A stretch of 64,000 bases of DNA from Bacillus amyloliquefaciens DSM 7 = ATCC 23350 (GCF_000196735.1 NC_014551.1:3467001-3531000); one strand, 5' to 3'. Positions 35,605-46,232 are shown, numbered from the stretch's first letter. A program made the numbers and translations. Notes: generated by a model not told the origin, from the sequence alone.

Positions 35605-37098
35605 ATGCACATCGGCATGACAGACATTCATAAAGCCTTCGGGAAAAACCAAGTGCTCTCCGGCGTCTCATTTGAGCTTCTGCCGGGAGAAATACACGCT
35701 TTAATGGGAGAAAACGGAGCGGGCAAATCGACTTTAATGAATCTGCTCACCGGGCTGCACCGGCTTGACAAAGGAAATATTACGATAAACGGAACAAATA
35801 TGAGCTTCTCCAATCCAAAAGAAGCCGAAAAACACGGAATCGCCTTTATCCATCAGGAGCTGAATATATGGCCGGACATGACGGTGCTTGAAAACCTCTT
35901 TATCGGTAAAGAGCTGACGACGGCATTCGGTGTTTTGGAAACGAAGAAAATGAAAGCGCTAGCAAAATTACAGCTTGAAAAACTGGGTGTCTCACTGCCT
36001 CTTGATCGGGAAGCCGGACAATGTTCCGTCGGACAGCAGCAGATGATTGAGATTGCCAAAGCGCTGATGACAAACGCCGAAGTCATTATTATGGACGAAC
36101 CGACCGCGGCGCTGACCGAACGGGAAATCAGCAAGCTGTTTGAAGTGATGACGGCGTTAAAGCAGGACGGCGTATCAATCGTCTATATATCGCACCGAAT
36201 GGAAGAAATTTTTTCAATTTGTGACCGGATCACGATTATGCGGGACGGCCTTACTGTCGACACGGCGCATATTAAAGACACCAATTTTGATGAAGTGGTC
36301 AAAAAAATGGTCGGGCGGGAGCTGACCGATCGATATCCGACACGTACACCGTCACTCGGCGATAAGGTGCTCGAAGTAAAAAACGCCTCAAAAAAAGGAA
36401 GCTTTTCACAGGTCAGTTTCCATGTGCGCGCCGGAGAAATCCTCGGTGTTTCCGGCTTAATGGGTGCCGGACGGACAGAAATCATGAGGGCGCTGTTCGG
36501 AATTGACCGGCTCGATTCCGGAGAGATCCGGATTTCCGGCCGAAAAACCGACATTCGGAATCCATATGATGCCATCCGTAAGGGACTGGGTCTGATTACA
36601 GAAAACCGCAAAGATGAAGGGCTGCTGCTGGATACGTCCATTCGTGAAAACATCTCATTGCCGAACCTGACCAGCTTCTCTCCGAAAGGCATCATTGACC
36701 GAAAACGCGAGGCGGAGTTCGTTGAGCTGCTCATCAAAAGGCTGACGATTAAAACCGCGTCTCCGGAAATCGCGGCGCGGCACTTATCAGGAGGTAATCA
36801 GCAAAAAGTCGTCATCGCCAAGTGGATCGGTATCGGTCCAAAAGTTCTCATCCTCGATGAACCGACAAGGGGCGTCGATGTAGGCGCGAAACGGGAAATC
36901 TATTCATTAATGAATGAACTGACCGATCGCGGAGTCGCCATCATCATGGTTTCTTCCGAGCTGCCGGAAATCCTTGGCATGAGTGACAGAATCATCGTCG
37001 TCCATGAAGGCCGCATCAATGGAGAAATCAATGCGGCCGGCGCAACACAAGAACACATCTTGACACTTGCCACGGGAGGGCAGCAGAATGAAAACTGA
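35605..37098 (+). CDS. rbsA: Ribose ABC transporter, ATP-binding protein RbsA
   Basis: Energises ribose import. The 497 residues hold two ABC domains. The first has an intact Walker [10 protein letters not shown] (near 37-45), the signature SVGQQQ and Walker [13 protein letters not shown]. The second has the degenerate Walker [10 protein letters not shown] and an intact LSGGNQQKV / [13 protein letters not shown], which is typical for this subclass of sugar transporters. The C-terminus overlaps the rbsC start. AAGAAGGGATCC precedes ATG. Confidence 0.97.
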   Translation: MHIGMTDIHKAFGKNQVLSGVSFELLPGEIHALMGENGAGKSTLMNLLTGLHRLDKGNITINGTNMSFSNPKEAEKHGIAFIHQELNIWPDMTVLENLFIGKELTTAFGVLETKKMKALAKLQLEKLGVSLPLDREAGQCSVGQQQMIEIAKALMTNAEVIIMDEPTAALTEREISKLFEVMTALKQDGVSIVYISHRMEEIFSICDRITIMRDGLTVDTAHIKDTNFDEVVKKMVGRELTDRYPTRTPSLGDKVLEVKNASKKGSFSQVSFHVRAGEILGVSGLMGAGRTEIMRALFGIDRLDSGEIRISGRKTDIRNPYDAIRKGLGLITENRKDEGLLLDTSIRENISLPNLTSFSPKGIIDRKREAEFVELLIKRLTIKTASPEIAARHLSGGNQQKVVIAKWIGIGPKVLILDEPTRGVDVGAKREIYSLMNELTDRGVAIIMVSSELPEILGMSDRIIVVHEGRINGEINAAGATQEHILTLATGGQQNEN

Positions 37099-38059
37099 AC
37101 CAATGACACCAACTGAACAAAAGCGTTTTTCCATTCATACCTTCACGCAAAAACTCGGTCCGTTTCTCGGCTTACTGATTCTTGTGTTGATCGTTTCTGT
37201 GTTAAACCCGAGTTTTCTTGAACCGCTCAATATTCTCAACCTTCTTCGGCAGGTTGCGATTAACGCACTGATCGCATTCGGAATGACATTTGTCATCTTA
37301 ACGGGCGGCATTGATCTCTCTGTCGGAGCCATCCTCGCCTTATCAAGCGCATTAGTCGCCGGTATGATGGTATCAGGCATTGACCCGATCTTAGCCGTCA
37401 TCCTCGGCTGCGCGATCGGCGCCGTACTCGGTATGATCAACGGTTTCTTAATAACAAAAGGGAAAATGGCCCCGTTCATAGCCACTTTAGCGACAATGAC
37501 CGTCTTTCGGGGACTGACTCTCGTCTATACGGACGGAAATCCGATTACGGGACTCGGTACAAACTACGCTTTTCAATTATTCGGGCGCGGGTATTTTCTC
37601 GGCATCCCCGTCCCCGCCATTACGATGCTCATTGCATTTGCGGCCCTATGGATTCTTCTCCACAAAACACCGTTCGGCCGCCGGACATACGCCATCGGCG
37701 GCAATGAGAAAGCGGCGCTGATATCGGGAATCAAAGTACCCCGTATCAAGATCATGATCTATTCTCTGACAGGTTTATTATCGGCGCTGGCGGGAGCGAT
37801 TCTGACATCACGCCTAAATTCCGCACAGCCGACGGCCGGGGAATCATACGAGCTGGACGCCATCGCAGCGGTTGTTCTCGGCGGAACGAGTTTGTCCGGC
37901 GGACGGGGGCGCATCATCGGAACGCTGATCGGGGTTTTGATTATCGGAACGCTGAACAACGGTTTGAACCTTCTCGGCGTATCATCTTTTTATCAGCTCG
38001 TCGTCAAAGGAATCGTCATTTTAATCGCGGTGCTGCTGGACCGCAAAAAATCGGCATAG
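37088..38059 (+). CDS. rbsC: Ribose ABC transporter, permease RbsC
   Basis: Membrane channel of the ribose importer, partner of RbsA and RbsB. The 323 residues from ATG 37088 have eight to ten hydrophobic segments, and the family motif GGIDLSVGA occurs near residue 75; the C-terminal block [14 protein letters not shown] is also conserved. The start lies inside the end of rbsA (11-base overlap), with GGGAGGGCAG as ribosome site. Confidence 0.97.
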   Translation: MKTEPMTPTEQKRFSIHTFTQKLGPFLGLLILVLIVSVLNPSFLEPLNILNLLRQVAINALIAFGMTFVILTGGIDLSVGAILALSSALVAGMMVSGIDPILAVILGCAIGAVLGMINGFLITKGKMAPFIATLATMTVFRGLTLVYTDGNPITGLGTNYAFQLFGRGYFLGIPVPAITMLIAFAALWILLHKTPFGRRTYAIGGNEKAALISGIKVPRIKIMIYSLTGLLSALAGAILTSRLNSAQPTAGESYELDAIAAVVLGGTSLSGGRGRIIGTLIGVLIIGTLNNGLNLLGVSSFYQLVVKGIVILIAVLLDRKKSA

Positions 38060-38072
38060 TAGGAGGATCATT

Positions 38073-38990
38073 ATGAAGAAAGCCATCATCGCGATTGCGG
38101 CATTATCACTGTTTTTGCTGTCCGCCTGTTCACTTGAACCGCCCCAATGGGCAAAGCCGTCAAACGCAAAACATAAAAAAGAATTTACAATCGGACTGTC
38201 CGTCTCCACTTTGAATAACCCATTCTTCGTTTCATTAAAAGAAGGCGTTGTAAAGGAAGCCAAAAAACGCGGTATGAAGGTCATCATTGTCGATGCTCAA
38301 AATGATTCATCAAAACAGTCGAATGACGTAGAAGATCTGATCCAGCAGGGCGTCGATGCACTGCTGATCAATCCGACCGACTCATCAGCGATTTCAACCG
38401 CCGTCGAATCGGCAAATTCCCTCGGCATTCCTGTCATTGCGCTTGATCGTTCAGCCGAACACGGCAAAGTCGAAACGCTTGTCGCCTCTGACAATGTCAA
38501 AGGAGGAGAGATGGCGGCCGGCTACCTCGCCGACCAGCTCGGAAAAGGCGCCAAGGTGGCAGAATTGCAAGGGGTTCCGGGTGCATCGGCGACTCGGGAA
38601 CGCGGAACGGGCTTTCATCATATTGCCGACAAAAAGCTGGATGTCGTAACGAAACAAGCGGCTGATTTTGACCGCACAAAAGGATTAACCGTCATGGAAA
38701 ACCTGCTTCAGGGCCACCCTGACATCAAAGCCGTGTTTGCCCATAATGATGAAATGGCGCTCGGTGCGCTCGAAGCGATCAACAGCTCAGGCAAACACAT
38801 TCTGGTCGTCGGTTTTGACGGAAATAAGGATGCGATTTCTTCCAATAAAAACGGGAAGCTGACAGCCACGGTCGCCCAGCAGCCGGAACTGATCGGAAAA
38901 CTGGCGGCCGAAGCGGCGGAACAGGTGCTAAAAGGAGAAAAAATCAAAAAAACCATTTCCGCTCCATTGAAACTTCAAACGCAAAAGTAA
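38073..38990 (+). CDS. rbsB: Ribose-binding lipoprotein RbsB
   Basis: Extracellular substrate-binding component of the ribose transporter. The 305 residues begin with a lipoprotein signal (lipobox LSAC, Cys19), followed by a type I periplasmic-binding fold with the ribose-contacting stretches STLNNPFF and ALDRSAEHG and the NDEMALGALEAI block. It is the last transport gene of the operon. The 60 bases after it show no clear terminator, so some transcripts may continue into ywsB. Confidence 0.97.
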   Translation: MKKAIIAIAALSLFLLSACSLEPPQWAKPSNAKHKKEFTIGLSVSTLNNPFFVSLKEGVVKEAKKRGMKVIIVDAQNDSSKQSNDVEDLIQQGVDALLINPTDSSAISTAVESANSLGIPVIALDRSAEHGKVETLVASDNVKGGEMAAGYLADQLGKGAKVAELQGVPGASATRERGTGFHHIADKKLDVVTKQAADFDRTKGLTVMENLLQGHPDIKAVFAHNDEMALGALEAINSSGKHILVVGFDGNKDAISSNKNGKLTATVAQQPELIGKLAAEAAEQVLKGEKIKKTISAPLKLQTQK

Positions 38991-39050
38991 CCGTCTGATG
39001 TTTATACTTCCGGAAAAACGTGAAAGGAAGAAGTAAAAGGAGAGATAGAG

Positions 39051-39584
39051 ATGAAGAAAACAGCCAAAGCGGCATCCATCCTGACTCTTGCAGCGGGAAT
39101 ATCAGCGGCTTCCGCTGCCGGAATAACGCCTCTTCCCGCGACACACGCGCAAGAAGCGGTCAAGATTGACGATCTGTACAGCTATCCGCTTGATTCTTAT
39201 CTCGTTTCCGCGGAAGCATTGAACGTCAGAACAAAAGCATCAGCAGCCAGTCCGAAAGCTGATATCCTTCATTTAGGCGACAGCTTAAAGGTTGTTTCAT
39301 TCCCGAGCGCTGACTGGGCAAAAGTTCATTATAAAAACGGAAAAACAGGATTTGTATCTACTCATTATATTGTTAAAGAAGCAACCACCGTAAAAACAAC
39401 GGCAAAAACTAAAGTATTTACAGAAAAACAAGCGGTCAAAGCTTCCCTTGCTAAAAACACGAGCGTTTCTTTCTTAGGCTGGAAAAAAACAGCCGGCGGC
39501 GGCATTGATTTCGGCTGGGCGCTTGTCGATTACGGCGGCGCAACGGGATATATCAGCACAAAAGATCTGCAAAAACTGACATAA
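39051..39584 (+). CDS. ywsB: Secreted SH3-domain protein YwsB
   Basis: A 177-residue exported protein of unknown role; B. subtilis YwsB (178 residues) is a general-stress-linked cell-wall-associated protein. An N-terminal signal peptide ends near AHA-QEA (about residue 35). Two SH3b-like wall-binding modules follow: the first starts at AEALNVRTKASA and includes GKTGFVSTHYI, and the second ends GATGYISTKDL. There is no catalytic domain. AAAAGGAGAG precedes the start, and a strong terminator follows. Confidence 0.9.
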   Translation: MKKTAKAASILTLAAGISAASAAGITPLPATHAQEAVKIDDLYSYPLDSYLVSAEALNVRTKASAASPKADILHLGDSLKVVSFPSADWAKVHYKNGKTGFVSTHYIVKEATTVKTTAKTKVFTEKQAVKASLAKNTSVSFLGWKKTAGGGIDFGWALVDYGGATGYISTKDLQKLT

Positions 39585-39590
39585 TATCAA

Positions 39591-39628
39591 AACGGATTTC
39601 GCAAATTCAGCGCGAAATCCGTTTTTTT
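39591..39628 (+). terminator. Terminator of ywsB
   Basis: Stem AACGGATTTCGC with complement, followed by seven Ts. Confidence 0.9.
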
Positions 39629-39709
39629 CTTTCTGACAGTCAAAAATGTCGGGGATTCGAAATATTTCTCAGGAAATATTGTCGGATGAAAACGAATCGG
39701 CGGCTCATT

Positions 39710-40234
39710 TTAAAATGATTTCTTTATGTAAGCAGCCAGACGTTTGGCATTGTCATGAATATCCGTCGCATCCGCCCCATTTACACCGTACAGCGCGAAA
39801 GCCGGCAAATAGGTCATACCTGTAAAATTAGCCATTGCCTGAAACGGCCTTAACAGCTCGCTCAATGTAAAGTGATTGGACCCTCCTGCCTGGTATGCAT
39901 CCTCTCCGGCACCTACGGAAACTGCCAGCATCAATTCTTTGCCGTGCAGCGCCTTTCCTTTGGAGCCGTAGGCCCAGCCGTACGACAGCACATGATCCAT
40001 CCATGTTTTTAAAAGCGGAGGCGCACTGTACCAATACAGCGGAAATTGAAATACGATTCGGTCATACTGTTCACACAGATGACGTTCTTTTTCCGCATCG
40101 ATTTGCCCGTCCGGATATTCTTTATAAAGCTCACGGACCGTGAGTTCATCATGTTTTTTTAATTCTTCTGTCCATGCCTTATTGACCGCTGAGTTCTCCA
40201 TGTCAGGGTGAACCGCTAATACCAATACTTTCAC
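39710..40234 (-). CDS. ywrO: NAD(P)H oxidoreductase YwrO (MdaB/KefF-type flavodoxin fold)
   Basis: Cytoplasmic FMN or FAD quinone and nitro-group reductase. B. subtilis-group YwrO is known to reduce quinones and nitroaromatic prodrugs. The 174 residues show the flavodoxin-like P-loop region LVLAVHPDMENSAVNK, the FQFPLYWYSAPPLLKTW motif that binds the isoalloxazine, and VSVGAGEDAY. I chose GTG 40234 because VKVLVLA is the family start and AAAGGTG lies seven bases upstream; a GTG at 40243 is too close to that site. It is monocistronic. Confidence 0.9.
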   Translation of the reverse strand: MKVLVLAVHPDMENSAVNKAWTEELKKHDELTVRELYKEYPDGQIDAEKERHLCEQYDRIVFQFPLYWYSAPPLLKTWMDHVLSYGWAYGSKGKALHGKELMLAVSVGAGEDAYQAGGSNHFTLSELLRPFQAMANFTGMTYLPAFALYGVNGADATDIHDNAKRLAAYIKKSF

Positions 40235-40295
40235 AGCTACCACACCTTTCCCTTTTGTCTGTATTTTACCTAATCATTGCCGATTCAGCCAAATA

Positions 40296-40332
40296 AAAAG
40301 AAAGCCCCGAAGAAAAATGGGCTTTCTTTTTT
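40296..40332 (-). terminator. Terminator of alsSD
   Basis: Stem AAAAGAAAGCCC with complement, followed by As and Ts on both sides; on the minus strand it ends the alsSD transcript. Confidence 0.85.
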
Positions 40333-40335
40333 CAT

Positions 40336-41103
40336 TTATTCAGGGCTTCCTTCGGTTGTTTCAATATCCTTCGCGAAATTAGGATTATCTAAATTTGCGT
40401 TGAAAAAGTCCGCCGTATTCGGAAGCTTGAGGTTCATGTTCATTTTTTGAGAAATGGTCACTTTGCAATCATTAATGACATAGTCAAACACATGCCCGCC
40501 GGAATTGCGCCCTTCATCAATGAAGTGCAGGTGATATCCGGAAACGGCGATGCCGTTTGCGTAACCCGGTGTCCAGAAGCCGGCGATCGTTCCCTGAATG
40601 TCGTCAAAGTTGAACACAGGCTGTGTTTTCACCGCTTCGATCATCGGAACGTACGGCTTCTCCTGACGCTCTACCGTTCTGGTCTGCACCTTTTTAAATA
40701 CGCCGTCTAAACGGATCGCATAAAATAAGTTTTTACTAGGCAGAAGGCTGGCGATTTCCTGCTCGAATTCTTCACGGGTCATTTCGCCGTCGATCGTATG
40801 CGTCATATCCGGTGTGAAAAATGTGAAGGAGCAGAATGGTGACAGGTCTCCGCTTTTAACAGGCGTAGCCGTTCCGTCGCCGCGCAGGCGGTAAAATTGT
40901 CCGTCAAAACCGATTAATTCGCCGTCCAGTTTGTTGAAAGTGCCGATTCCGAAATCACCGAACTTCGGAATATCAGCCATATCAAAATCTCCGTCATATA
41001 CTCCATCCAGCAGAGATGTCATAGTTGATACTTGATAAACCTGATCCTCAGGTGAGCCTTTGTCTCCGCGGCCCATCACTTGGATGTCACTTGCGTTTTT
41101 CAT
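40336..41103 (-). CDS. alsD: Alpha-acetolactate decarboxylase
   Basis: Converts acetolactate to acetoin, the second step of the overflow pathway that removes pyruvate and prevents acidification. The 255 residues match AlsD. The zinc-binding histidines are visible: His191 and His193 in YHLHFIDEGRNSGGH and His204 at the end of that motif. It is the second gene of alsSD, 60 bases after alsS, with AAAGGAG before ATG. Expression depends on AlsR at the alsS promoter. Confidence 0.97.
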   Translation of the reverse strand: MKNASDIQVMGRGDKGSPEDQVYQVSTMTSLLDGVYDGDFDMADIPKFGDFGIGTFNKLDGELIGFDGQFYRLRGDGTATPVKSGDLSPFCSFTFFTPDMTHTIDGEMTREEFEQEIASLLPSKNLFYAIRLDGVFKKVQTRTVERQEKPYVPMIEAVKTQPVFNFDDIQGTIAGFWTPGYANGIAVSGYHLHFIDEGRNSGGHVFDYVINDCKVTISQKMNMNLKLPNTADFFNANLDNPNFAKDIETTEGSPE

Positions 41104-41163
41104 ATTCCCTTCACTCCTTTTAAATTGGGCTGTTTTAGTAAACAGATCATGGTGCGCAGAGTG

Positions 41164-42876
41164 CTAGAGAGCTTTTGCTTTCATTTTTTCTTTGAATTGC
41201 TTCGGAAGCATGTCGCTTGATAAATGGACGTTGTCACTGTAATCGACAGGAATGTCGATGATGACAGGACCCTCTGTGTTCAAGCCTTTTTGCAGCACGT
41301 CTGCCAGCTGTTCCGGTGACTCAACGCGCAAGCCGGTGGCGCCGAAGCTTTCTGCATATTTTACGATGTCAATGTTTCCGAAATCTACGCATGATGTACG
41401 GTTATATTTTTTCATTTGCTGGAATGCGACCATATCATATGTGCTGTCATTCCAGACAAGGTGAACGATCGGCGATTTTAAGCGGACCGCCGTTTCCAGT
41501 TCCATTGCCGAGAACAGGAATCCTCCGTCTCCTGAAACGGATACGACTTTTTCACCCGGATTCACCAATGTGGCGGCAATCGCCCAAGGAAGCGCTACGC
41601 CCAATGTCTGCATGCCGTTGCTGATCATCAGCTTCAGCGGCTCATAAGCGCGGAAGTAACGGGACATCCAGATGGCGTGAGAGCCGATGTCACAAGTAAC
41701 GGTTACGTCGTCATCAATTGCGCTGCGCAGTTCTTGGACGATTTGCAGAGGATGCACTCTGCCGGATTTATGGTCGCTTGGAGCCTTCTCGCTGTCAGAG
41801 AGTATTTGTTTTAATTCGTTCAGCACTTCACGTTCACGGCTGCCCATATCAAATCTCACCGCGTCGTGCTCAATTTGTTTGACCGTTGCGGCGATATCGC
41901 CCAGTAATTCTAATTCCGGCTGATACGCATGATCGATATCGGCCTGAATTTCGTCAAGATGGATAATATCACGGTCGCCGTTTACATTCCAGAACTTCGG
42001 ATCGTATTCAATCGGATCGTAACCGATCGTTAATACGACATCCGCCTGTTCAAGCAGAAGATCGCCCGGCTGGTTGCGGAACAGTCCGATCCGGCCGAAA
42101 TATTGGTCTTCCAGTTCTCTGGACAATGTGCCGGCCCCTTGGTACGTTTCCACGAAAGGCAATTTTGTTTTAGCAAGCAGTTTGCGGATTTGTTTTACCG
42201 CCTCCGGTCTTCCGCCTTTCATGCCGACTAACAGAACGGGAAGTTTCGCCGTCTGGATTTTCGCGATAGCCGCACTGACCGCTTCTTCCGGTGCAGGGCC
42301 TTGTTTCGGCACCGGCACGCTGCGTACGTTTTTCACAGTTGTGATTTCATTCACAACATCCTGCGGAAAGCTCACAAAAGCCGCGCCGGCCTGACCTGCT
42401 GACGCTGCCCTGAAGGCGTTTGTTACCGCTTCTGGTATATTCCCTGTTTCCTGTACTTCTACACTGTATTTTGTGATCGGCTGAAATAGCGCCGCATTGT
42501 CCAATGATTGGTGTGTCCGTTTTAACCGGTCTGCGCGAATCACGTTTCCCGCCAGTGCAACTACCGGATCACCTTCTGTATTAGCCGTTAACAAGCCGGT
42601 CGCCAAGTTGGATGCCCCCGGGCCTGAAGTAACGAGACAAACGCCAGGTTTTCCTGTCAGTCTTCCGACAGCCGCTGCCATAAACGCAGCGTTCTGTTCG
42701 TGACGGCATAAAACCAGTTCAGGTCCTTTATCTTTTAACGCATCAAATACTGCATCAATTTTTGCACCCGGAATGCCAAAAACATGTGTGACACCTTGCT
42801 CCACTAAGCAATCAACAACAAGCTCCGCCCCGCGATTTTTACCAGAGGTTTTTAGTTCATTTGTTGCTTTTGCCAA
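41164..42876 (-). CDS. alsS: Catabolic acetolactate synthase
   Basis: Condenses two pyruvates to acetolactate using thiamine diphosphate, without the FAD dependence of the biosynthetic enzyme. The 570 residues from TTG 42876 equal B. subtilis AlsS. The catalytic Glu lies in RHEQNAAF, and the ThDP/Mg motif runs from GDGGFLF to NDSTYD. The TTG has AAGGAG eight bases upstream; a GTG at 42885 would overlap that site. The gene is divergent from its activator alsR across about 155 bases of AT-rich DNA. A TTGGAG-N18-TATAGT pair near 42940-42970 is a possible promoter. Confidence 0.96.
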   Translation of the reverse strand: MAKATNELKTSGKNRGAELVVDCLVEQGVTHVFGIPGAKIDAVFDALKDKGPELVLCRHEQNAAFMAAAVGRLTGKPGVCLVTSGPGASNLATGLLTANTEGDPVVALAGNVIRADRLKRTHQSLDNAALFQPITKYSVEVQETGNIPEAVTNAFRAASAGQAGAAFVSFPQDVVNEITTVKNVRSVPVPKQGPAPEEAVSAAIAKIQTAKLPVLLVGMKGGRPEAVKQIRKLLAKTKLPFVETYQGAGTLSRELEDQYFGRIGLFRNQPGDLLLEQADVVLTIGYDPIEYDPKFWNVNGDRDIIHLDEIQADIDHAYQPELELLGDIAATVKQIEHDAVRFDMGSREREVLNELKQILSDSEKAPSDHKSGRVHPLQIVQELRSAIDDDVTVTCDIGSHAIWMSRYFRAYEPLKLMISNGMQTLGVALPWAIAATLVNPGEKVVSVSGDGGFLFSAMELETAVRLKSPIVHLVWNDSTYDMVAFQQMKKYNRTSCVDFGNIDIVKYAESFGATGLRVESPEQLADVLQKGLNTEGPVIIDIPVDYSDNVHLSSDMLPKQFKEKMKAKAL

Positions 42877-43032
42877 CACCCTCACTCCTTATTATGCATA
42901 TTAAATATAAAATTTTAAGTAATTTGTGATATTATTCACTATACACTCTTTGGAAATTGACCTCCAATATCAATTCGCCGTATGATTAATATGTTTCACG
43001 AATAATTAACAAAGGGAAAGGAATGGATAAGG

Positions 43033-43941
43033 ATGGAGCTTCGCCATCTTCAATACTTTATTGCCGTTGCCGAAGAACTTCATTTCGGCAAAGCTGCGCT
43101 TCGGTTAAATATGACACAGCCTCCTCTCAGCCAGCAGATCAAACAGCTTGAGAAGGAAGTCGGCGTGACTTTATTAAAGCGCACGAAACGGGTTGTAGAG
43201 CTTTCAGCTGCCGGAGAAAGTTTTTTAAAACACAGCAGAAACGCGATCGAACAAATTGACAAAGCGATTGAAATGGCGCAGAGGACCGCACGGGGAGAGC
43301 TCGGCCGCCTTGTCGTCGGTTTTGTCGGCTCGGCCACATATGAATTTCTGCCGCCGATCATTCGGGAATTCCGTGAAAAGTTCCCTTCCGTCAAACTGGA
43401 TCTGCGTGAAATTTCCTCTTTCAGACAGCAGGAAGAGCTTCTGAAGGGAAACATTGATATCGGCATCCTTCATCCGCCTTTACAGCATTCGGCTTTACAT
43501 ATGGAAAAGGTGCAGAGCAGTCCTTGCATTCTGGCTTTGCCGAAGCAGCACCCGCTTACCGCCAAACAGACAATCGATATTCAGGATTTAAAGAACCAAC
43601 CGATTATCACACTTGCGAAAGAAACATGGCCGACTTTATACCTGGAATTTGTAAACTTTTGCGAGCAGGCGGGCTTCAAACCGAAAATCGTTCAGGAAGC
43701 GACGGAGTATCAAATGGTGATCGGGTTGGTAAGCGCCGGAATCGGTGTGACCTTCGTACCTTCTTCAGCTAAAAAGCAGTTTAATCTCGAAGTCGCCTAT
43801 CGCGACATCAATCAGGTTCAGCTTACCGCCGAATGGGTCATCGCCTACCGAAAGGACAATCAAAACCCGATCCTGAAACATTTCTTGGAGATTATGAATA
43901 AACGCCAGGCTTTATTGCAGGCGGATAAGGAAAATGCATAA
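43033..43941 (+). CDS. alsR: LysR-type activator of acetoin synthesis AlsR
   Basis: Transcription factor that activates alsSD in stationary phase, with acetate and low pH. The 302 residues have an N-terminal winged helix (MELRHLQYFIAVAEELHFGKAA, PPLSQQIKQLEKEVG) and a C-terminal two-lobed effector domain. It is divergent from alsS, the usual LysR arrangement; AT-rich dyads such as ATTAATATG near 42982-43010 in the shared region are candidate binding sites. Start ATG 43033 has AAAGGAATGGATAAGG upstream. Confidence 0.96.
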   Translation: MELRHLQYFIAVAEELHFGKAALRLNMTQPPLSQQIKQLEKEVGVTLLKRTKRVVELSAAGESFLKHSRNAIEQIDKAIEMAQRTARGELGRLVVGFVGSATYEFLPPIIREFREKFPSVKLDLREISSFRQQEELLKGNIDIGILHPPLQHSALHMEKVQSSPCILALPKQHPLTAKQTIDIQDLKNQPIITLAKETWPTLYLEFVNFCEQAGFKPKIVQEATEYQMVIGLVSAGIGVTFVPSSAKKQFNLEVAYRDINQVQLTAEWVIAYRKDNQNPILKHFLEIMNKRQALLQADKENA

Positions 43942-43975
43942 AAAAAGAGGGCGCCGAAAAGCAGCCTCTTTTTTT
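43941..43975 (+). terminator. Terminator of alsR
   Basis: Stem AAAAAAGAGG with CCTCTTTTTT, loop of about 14 bases, long T run. Confidence 0.8.
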
Positions 43976-44118
43976 GTGTGCTTATATGGAATTTTATTAA
44001 ATTAGTAGAAACGCTCAGTACACCTTTCGTCCTGTACTCGTATACATACAGTACAACTGATCAGGAGGGATAAAAATAACGGGGCGGCAATGGCCCATTC
44101 AAAAAGGAGGCAGAACAC

Positions 44119-45471
44119 ATTACACATATTAGCGTCATTTTGACCCTGATTTCTTTCTTTGCGACTATTATTTTTATATTTTGGAGACCCGGGGGAATAA
44201 ATGAAGCCGTTCCGGCAGCGCTGGGCGCCATTCTCGTATTGTTAAGCGGAACCGTTTCCTTTCATGATTTAGGAGATATAGGGTCAAAAGTCACCGGAGC
44301 ATCCATAACCATTATCTCCACAATGATTATGGCGATCGCGCTGGAAAGCTTCGGTTTTTTCAATTGGGCGGCAGCCAAGCTGCTCCATCGCGCCAGAGGG
44401 TCAGGCATCCGGCTTTTTTGGTTAACCAACCTGCTTTGTTTTTCAATGACGCTCTTTCTGAATAATGACGGCAGCGTTTTAATTACCACCCCTATTTTAC
44501 TATTGGTATTACAGTATCTCGGACTTAAAAGACATCAAAAAACGCCGTATTTAATAAGCGGTGTATTAATCGCAACGGCAGCAAGCACCCCGATCGGCGT
44601 CAGTAATATCGTCAATTTAATTTCTCTCAAAATGATAGGCATGGATCTTTATTTATACACCAATATGATGTTTATCCCCGGTACGCTGGGACTGGTGTTT
44701 ATGGCCTTTCTGCTGTTTGCTGTTTTTTACCGCCGCTTGCCGAAGCAGCTCCCCGATATTCCGGTTCATTTTGATTCGCTGGAACACAAAAGATATCATC
44801 CGCTTCAGCCTCCGCCGGACCTGACCCAAAACAGCCGCACAAACATCATGTTTTGTGTTTTGGCATTTGTATTGTTAGTACGGATCAGTCTGTTTGCAGC
44901 TTCTTACATCGGGATATCCGTTTCGCTTGTGGCAGTCATCAGTTCAGTCATTCTGCTTGGCTGGAGATGGTTTTATTTAAAAATCAGTCCGGCAGACTTA
45001 TTAAGAAAAGCGCCCTGGCATATCTTTGTTTTTGCCTTCACGATGTATATTATCATCTACGGCCTTCATAATATCGGACTGACCGCATTGCTTGTGCAGT
45101 ATATTGAGCCTTATGTCTCACAAAGCATCGCCCACGCAGCATCTATTATGGGAATTGCTACATCCGTCCTCTCCAATTTGTTCAATAACCATCCTGCCTT
45201 AATGATCAGCACCTTGACATTAACTGAAATGTCAATCGACCCTTTAACCGTTAAAATCATTTATTTGGCTAATATTATCGGCAGTGATATCGGATCATTG
45301 CTTCTGCCGATCGGGACATTAGCCACACTTATCTGGATGCATATCACCAGACAGCACGGCGAAAAAGTCTCTTGGTCGGAATATATAAAAACGACTATTA
45401 TCGTTGTCCCTCTCACCGTTGTGTTTACCATTACCGTTTTATTTGTTTGGATCAGTTGGATTTATCTTTAG
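44119..45471 (+). CDS. ywrK: ArsB/NhaD-type membrane transporter YwrK
   Basis: Ion-transporter superfamily membrane protein annotated in B. subtilis as putative arsenical-pump membrane protein; the substrate is not established here. About 450 residues and ten to twelve membrane segments, with FLNNDGSVLITTPI and the second-half repeat SNLFNNHPALMIS, the paired N-[ND] motifs of the ArsB/NhaD fold. There is no ars operon around it. The start is unusual. AAAAAGGAGG (44101-44110) stands eight bases before ATT 44119, which would begin I/M-THISVILTLISFF. The first conventional start is TTG 44140, with no ribosome site but overlapping the TGA of an 17-codon frame from ATG 44090. Confidence 0.8.
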   Translation: MTHISVILTLISFFATIIFIFWRPGGINEAVPAALGAILVLLSGTVSFHDLGDIGSKVTGASITIISTMIMAIALESFGFFNWAAAKLLHRARGSGIRLFWLTNLLCFSMTLFLNNDGSVLITTPILLLVLQYLGLKRHQKTPYLISGVLIATAASTPIGVSNIVNLISLKMIGMDLYLYTNMMFIPGTLGLVFMAFLLFAVFYRRLPKQLPDIPVHFDSLEHKRYHPLQPPPDLTQNSRTNIMFCVLAFVLLVRISLFAASYIGISVSLVAVISSVILLGWRWFYLKISPADLLRKAPWHIFVFAFTMYIIIYGLHNIGLTALLVQYIEPYVSQSIAHAASIMGIATSVLSNLFNNHPALMISTLTLTEMSIDPLTVKIIYLANIIGSDIGSLLLPIGTLATLIWMHITRQHGEKVSWSEYIKTTIIVVPLTVVFTITVLFVWISWIYL

Positions 45472-45481
45472 CTCCGATGAA

Positions 45482-45514
45482 AAAAACTGCCTGCTGTATA
45501 AGAAGGCAGTTTTA
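45482..45514. terminator. Bidirectional terminator between ywrK and ywrJ
   Basis: Stem AAAACTGCCT with complement and an 11-base loop, with A and T tracts on both sides, between two convergent genes. Confidence 0.75.
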
Positions 45515-45517
45515 TCT

Positions 45518-46192
45518 TTATGGGAGGTGCATGGTTTTTAAATGATTCAATTTCCAAAAAACAGTATCTCCCTCTGCATTGGTCAATTCAAGGATATTAG
45601 CCGAGACGTCCTGTAACAATCCCACTTTATTCGGTATATCTCCTAAGTCCAGAATAATCAATTTGCCGATATATTTTTTTAATTGCTCCTCAAAATTCCG
45701 GACAAGGGGCACATTAGCGGGAACAACCGGAAGCTCTGAGCTGTTTAATGTATACGGCGTCTGCTCATTGGAGTAGGGTGTCAGCCATTTCAAATGATTC
45801 ATCGAAATGAAAAGCGTCTTATAAACCGGAGAGAAGAAAACGAAATAATCGTTTAGAACACTTGTCACATACCCATGAATGGAACGGTCTCCTGTCACGA
45901 ATATTTCTGTAAATCTGCCTTTTATATGCTGGAGGGTATTTCGATAAGAAAATGAATGTTCCTGTTTTTCAGGATGCGGACTTTCTATTCTTGTGCACGC
46001 CCCTTGATTCTGATCGTCCGGCCGCGTCAAAGTCATCCGCTGCAGATGCAGCAGCGGGATATAAAGAAAAGTCCGGCCGTCATAAATCACAATGATATCA
46101 TGACCGATATCCAAAAGAGTTCCTGAAAATGTTGTATTTCCCGATATTTCAATATCGACTTGTTTATCAAGAAATCTGCTTAATCCAGCCAT
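45518..46192 (-). CDS. ywrJ: CotB-like protein YwrJ
   Basis: A 224-residue protein of the size and place of B. subtilis YwrJ. It has repeated small beta-barrel segments of the kind seen in CotB. The N-terminal one has FSGTLLDIGHDIIVIYDG and LYIPLLHLQRM. A central copy has GYVTSVLNDYFVFFSP, and a C-terminal copy is around KVGLLQDVSANILELTN. Each resembles the CotB unit for G-L-DIG-DY-V. It has no signal peptide. It lies 40 bases downstream of cotB in the leftward cotH-cotB-ywrJ order, so a role in or around the spore coat is likely but unproven. Confidence 0.85.
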   Translation of the reverse strand: MAGLSRFLDKQVDIEISGNTTFSGTLLDIGHDIIVIYDGRTFLYIPLLHLQRMTLTRPDDQNQGACTRIESPHPEKQEHSFSYRNTLQHIKGRFTEIFVTGDRSIHGYVTSVLNDYFVFFSPVYKTLFISMNHLKWLTPYSNEQTPYTLNSSELPVVPANVPLVRNFEEQLKKYIGKLIILDLGDIPNKVGLLQDVSANILELTNAEGDTVFWKLNHLKTMHLP

Positions 46193-46232
46193 TTCATCCC
46201 CCCTCTCCCGCGTTTACGGACAATCTTTCCGG

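Noticed and set aside
40296..43032. A riboswitch ahead of alsS or alsD
   Set aside because: The leaders are short and AT-rich and show only promoter-like boxes and possible AlsR sites; no conserved aptamer features were seen.
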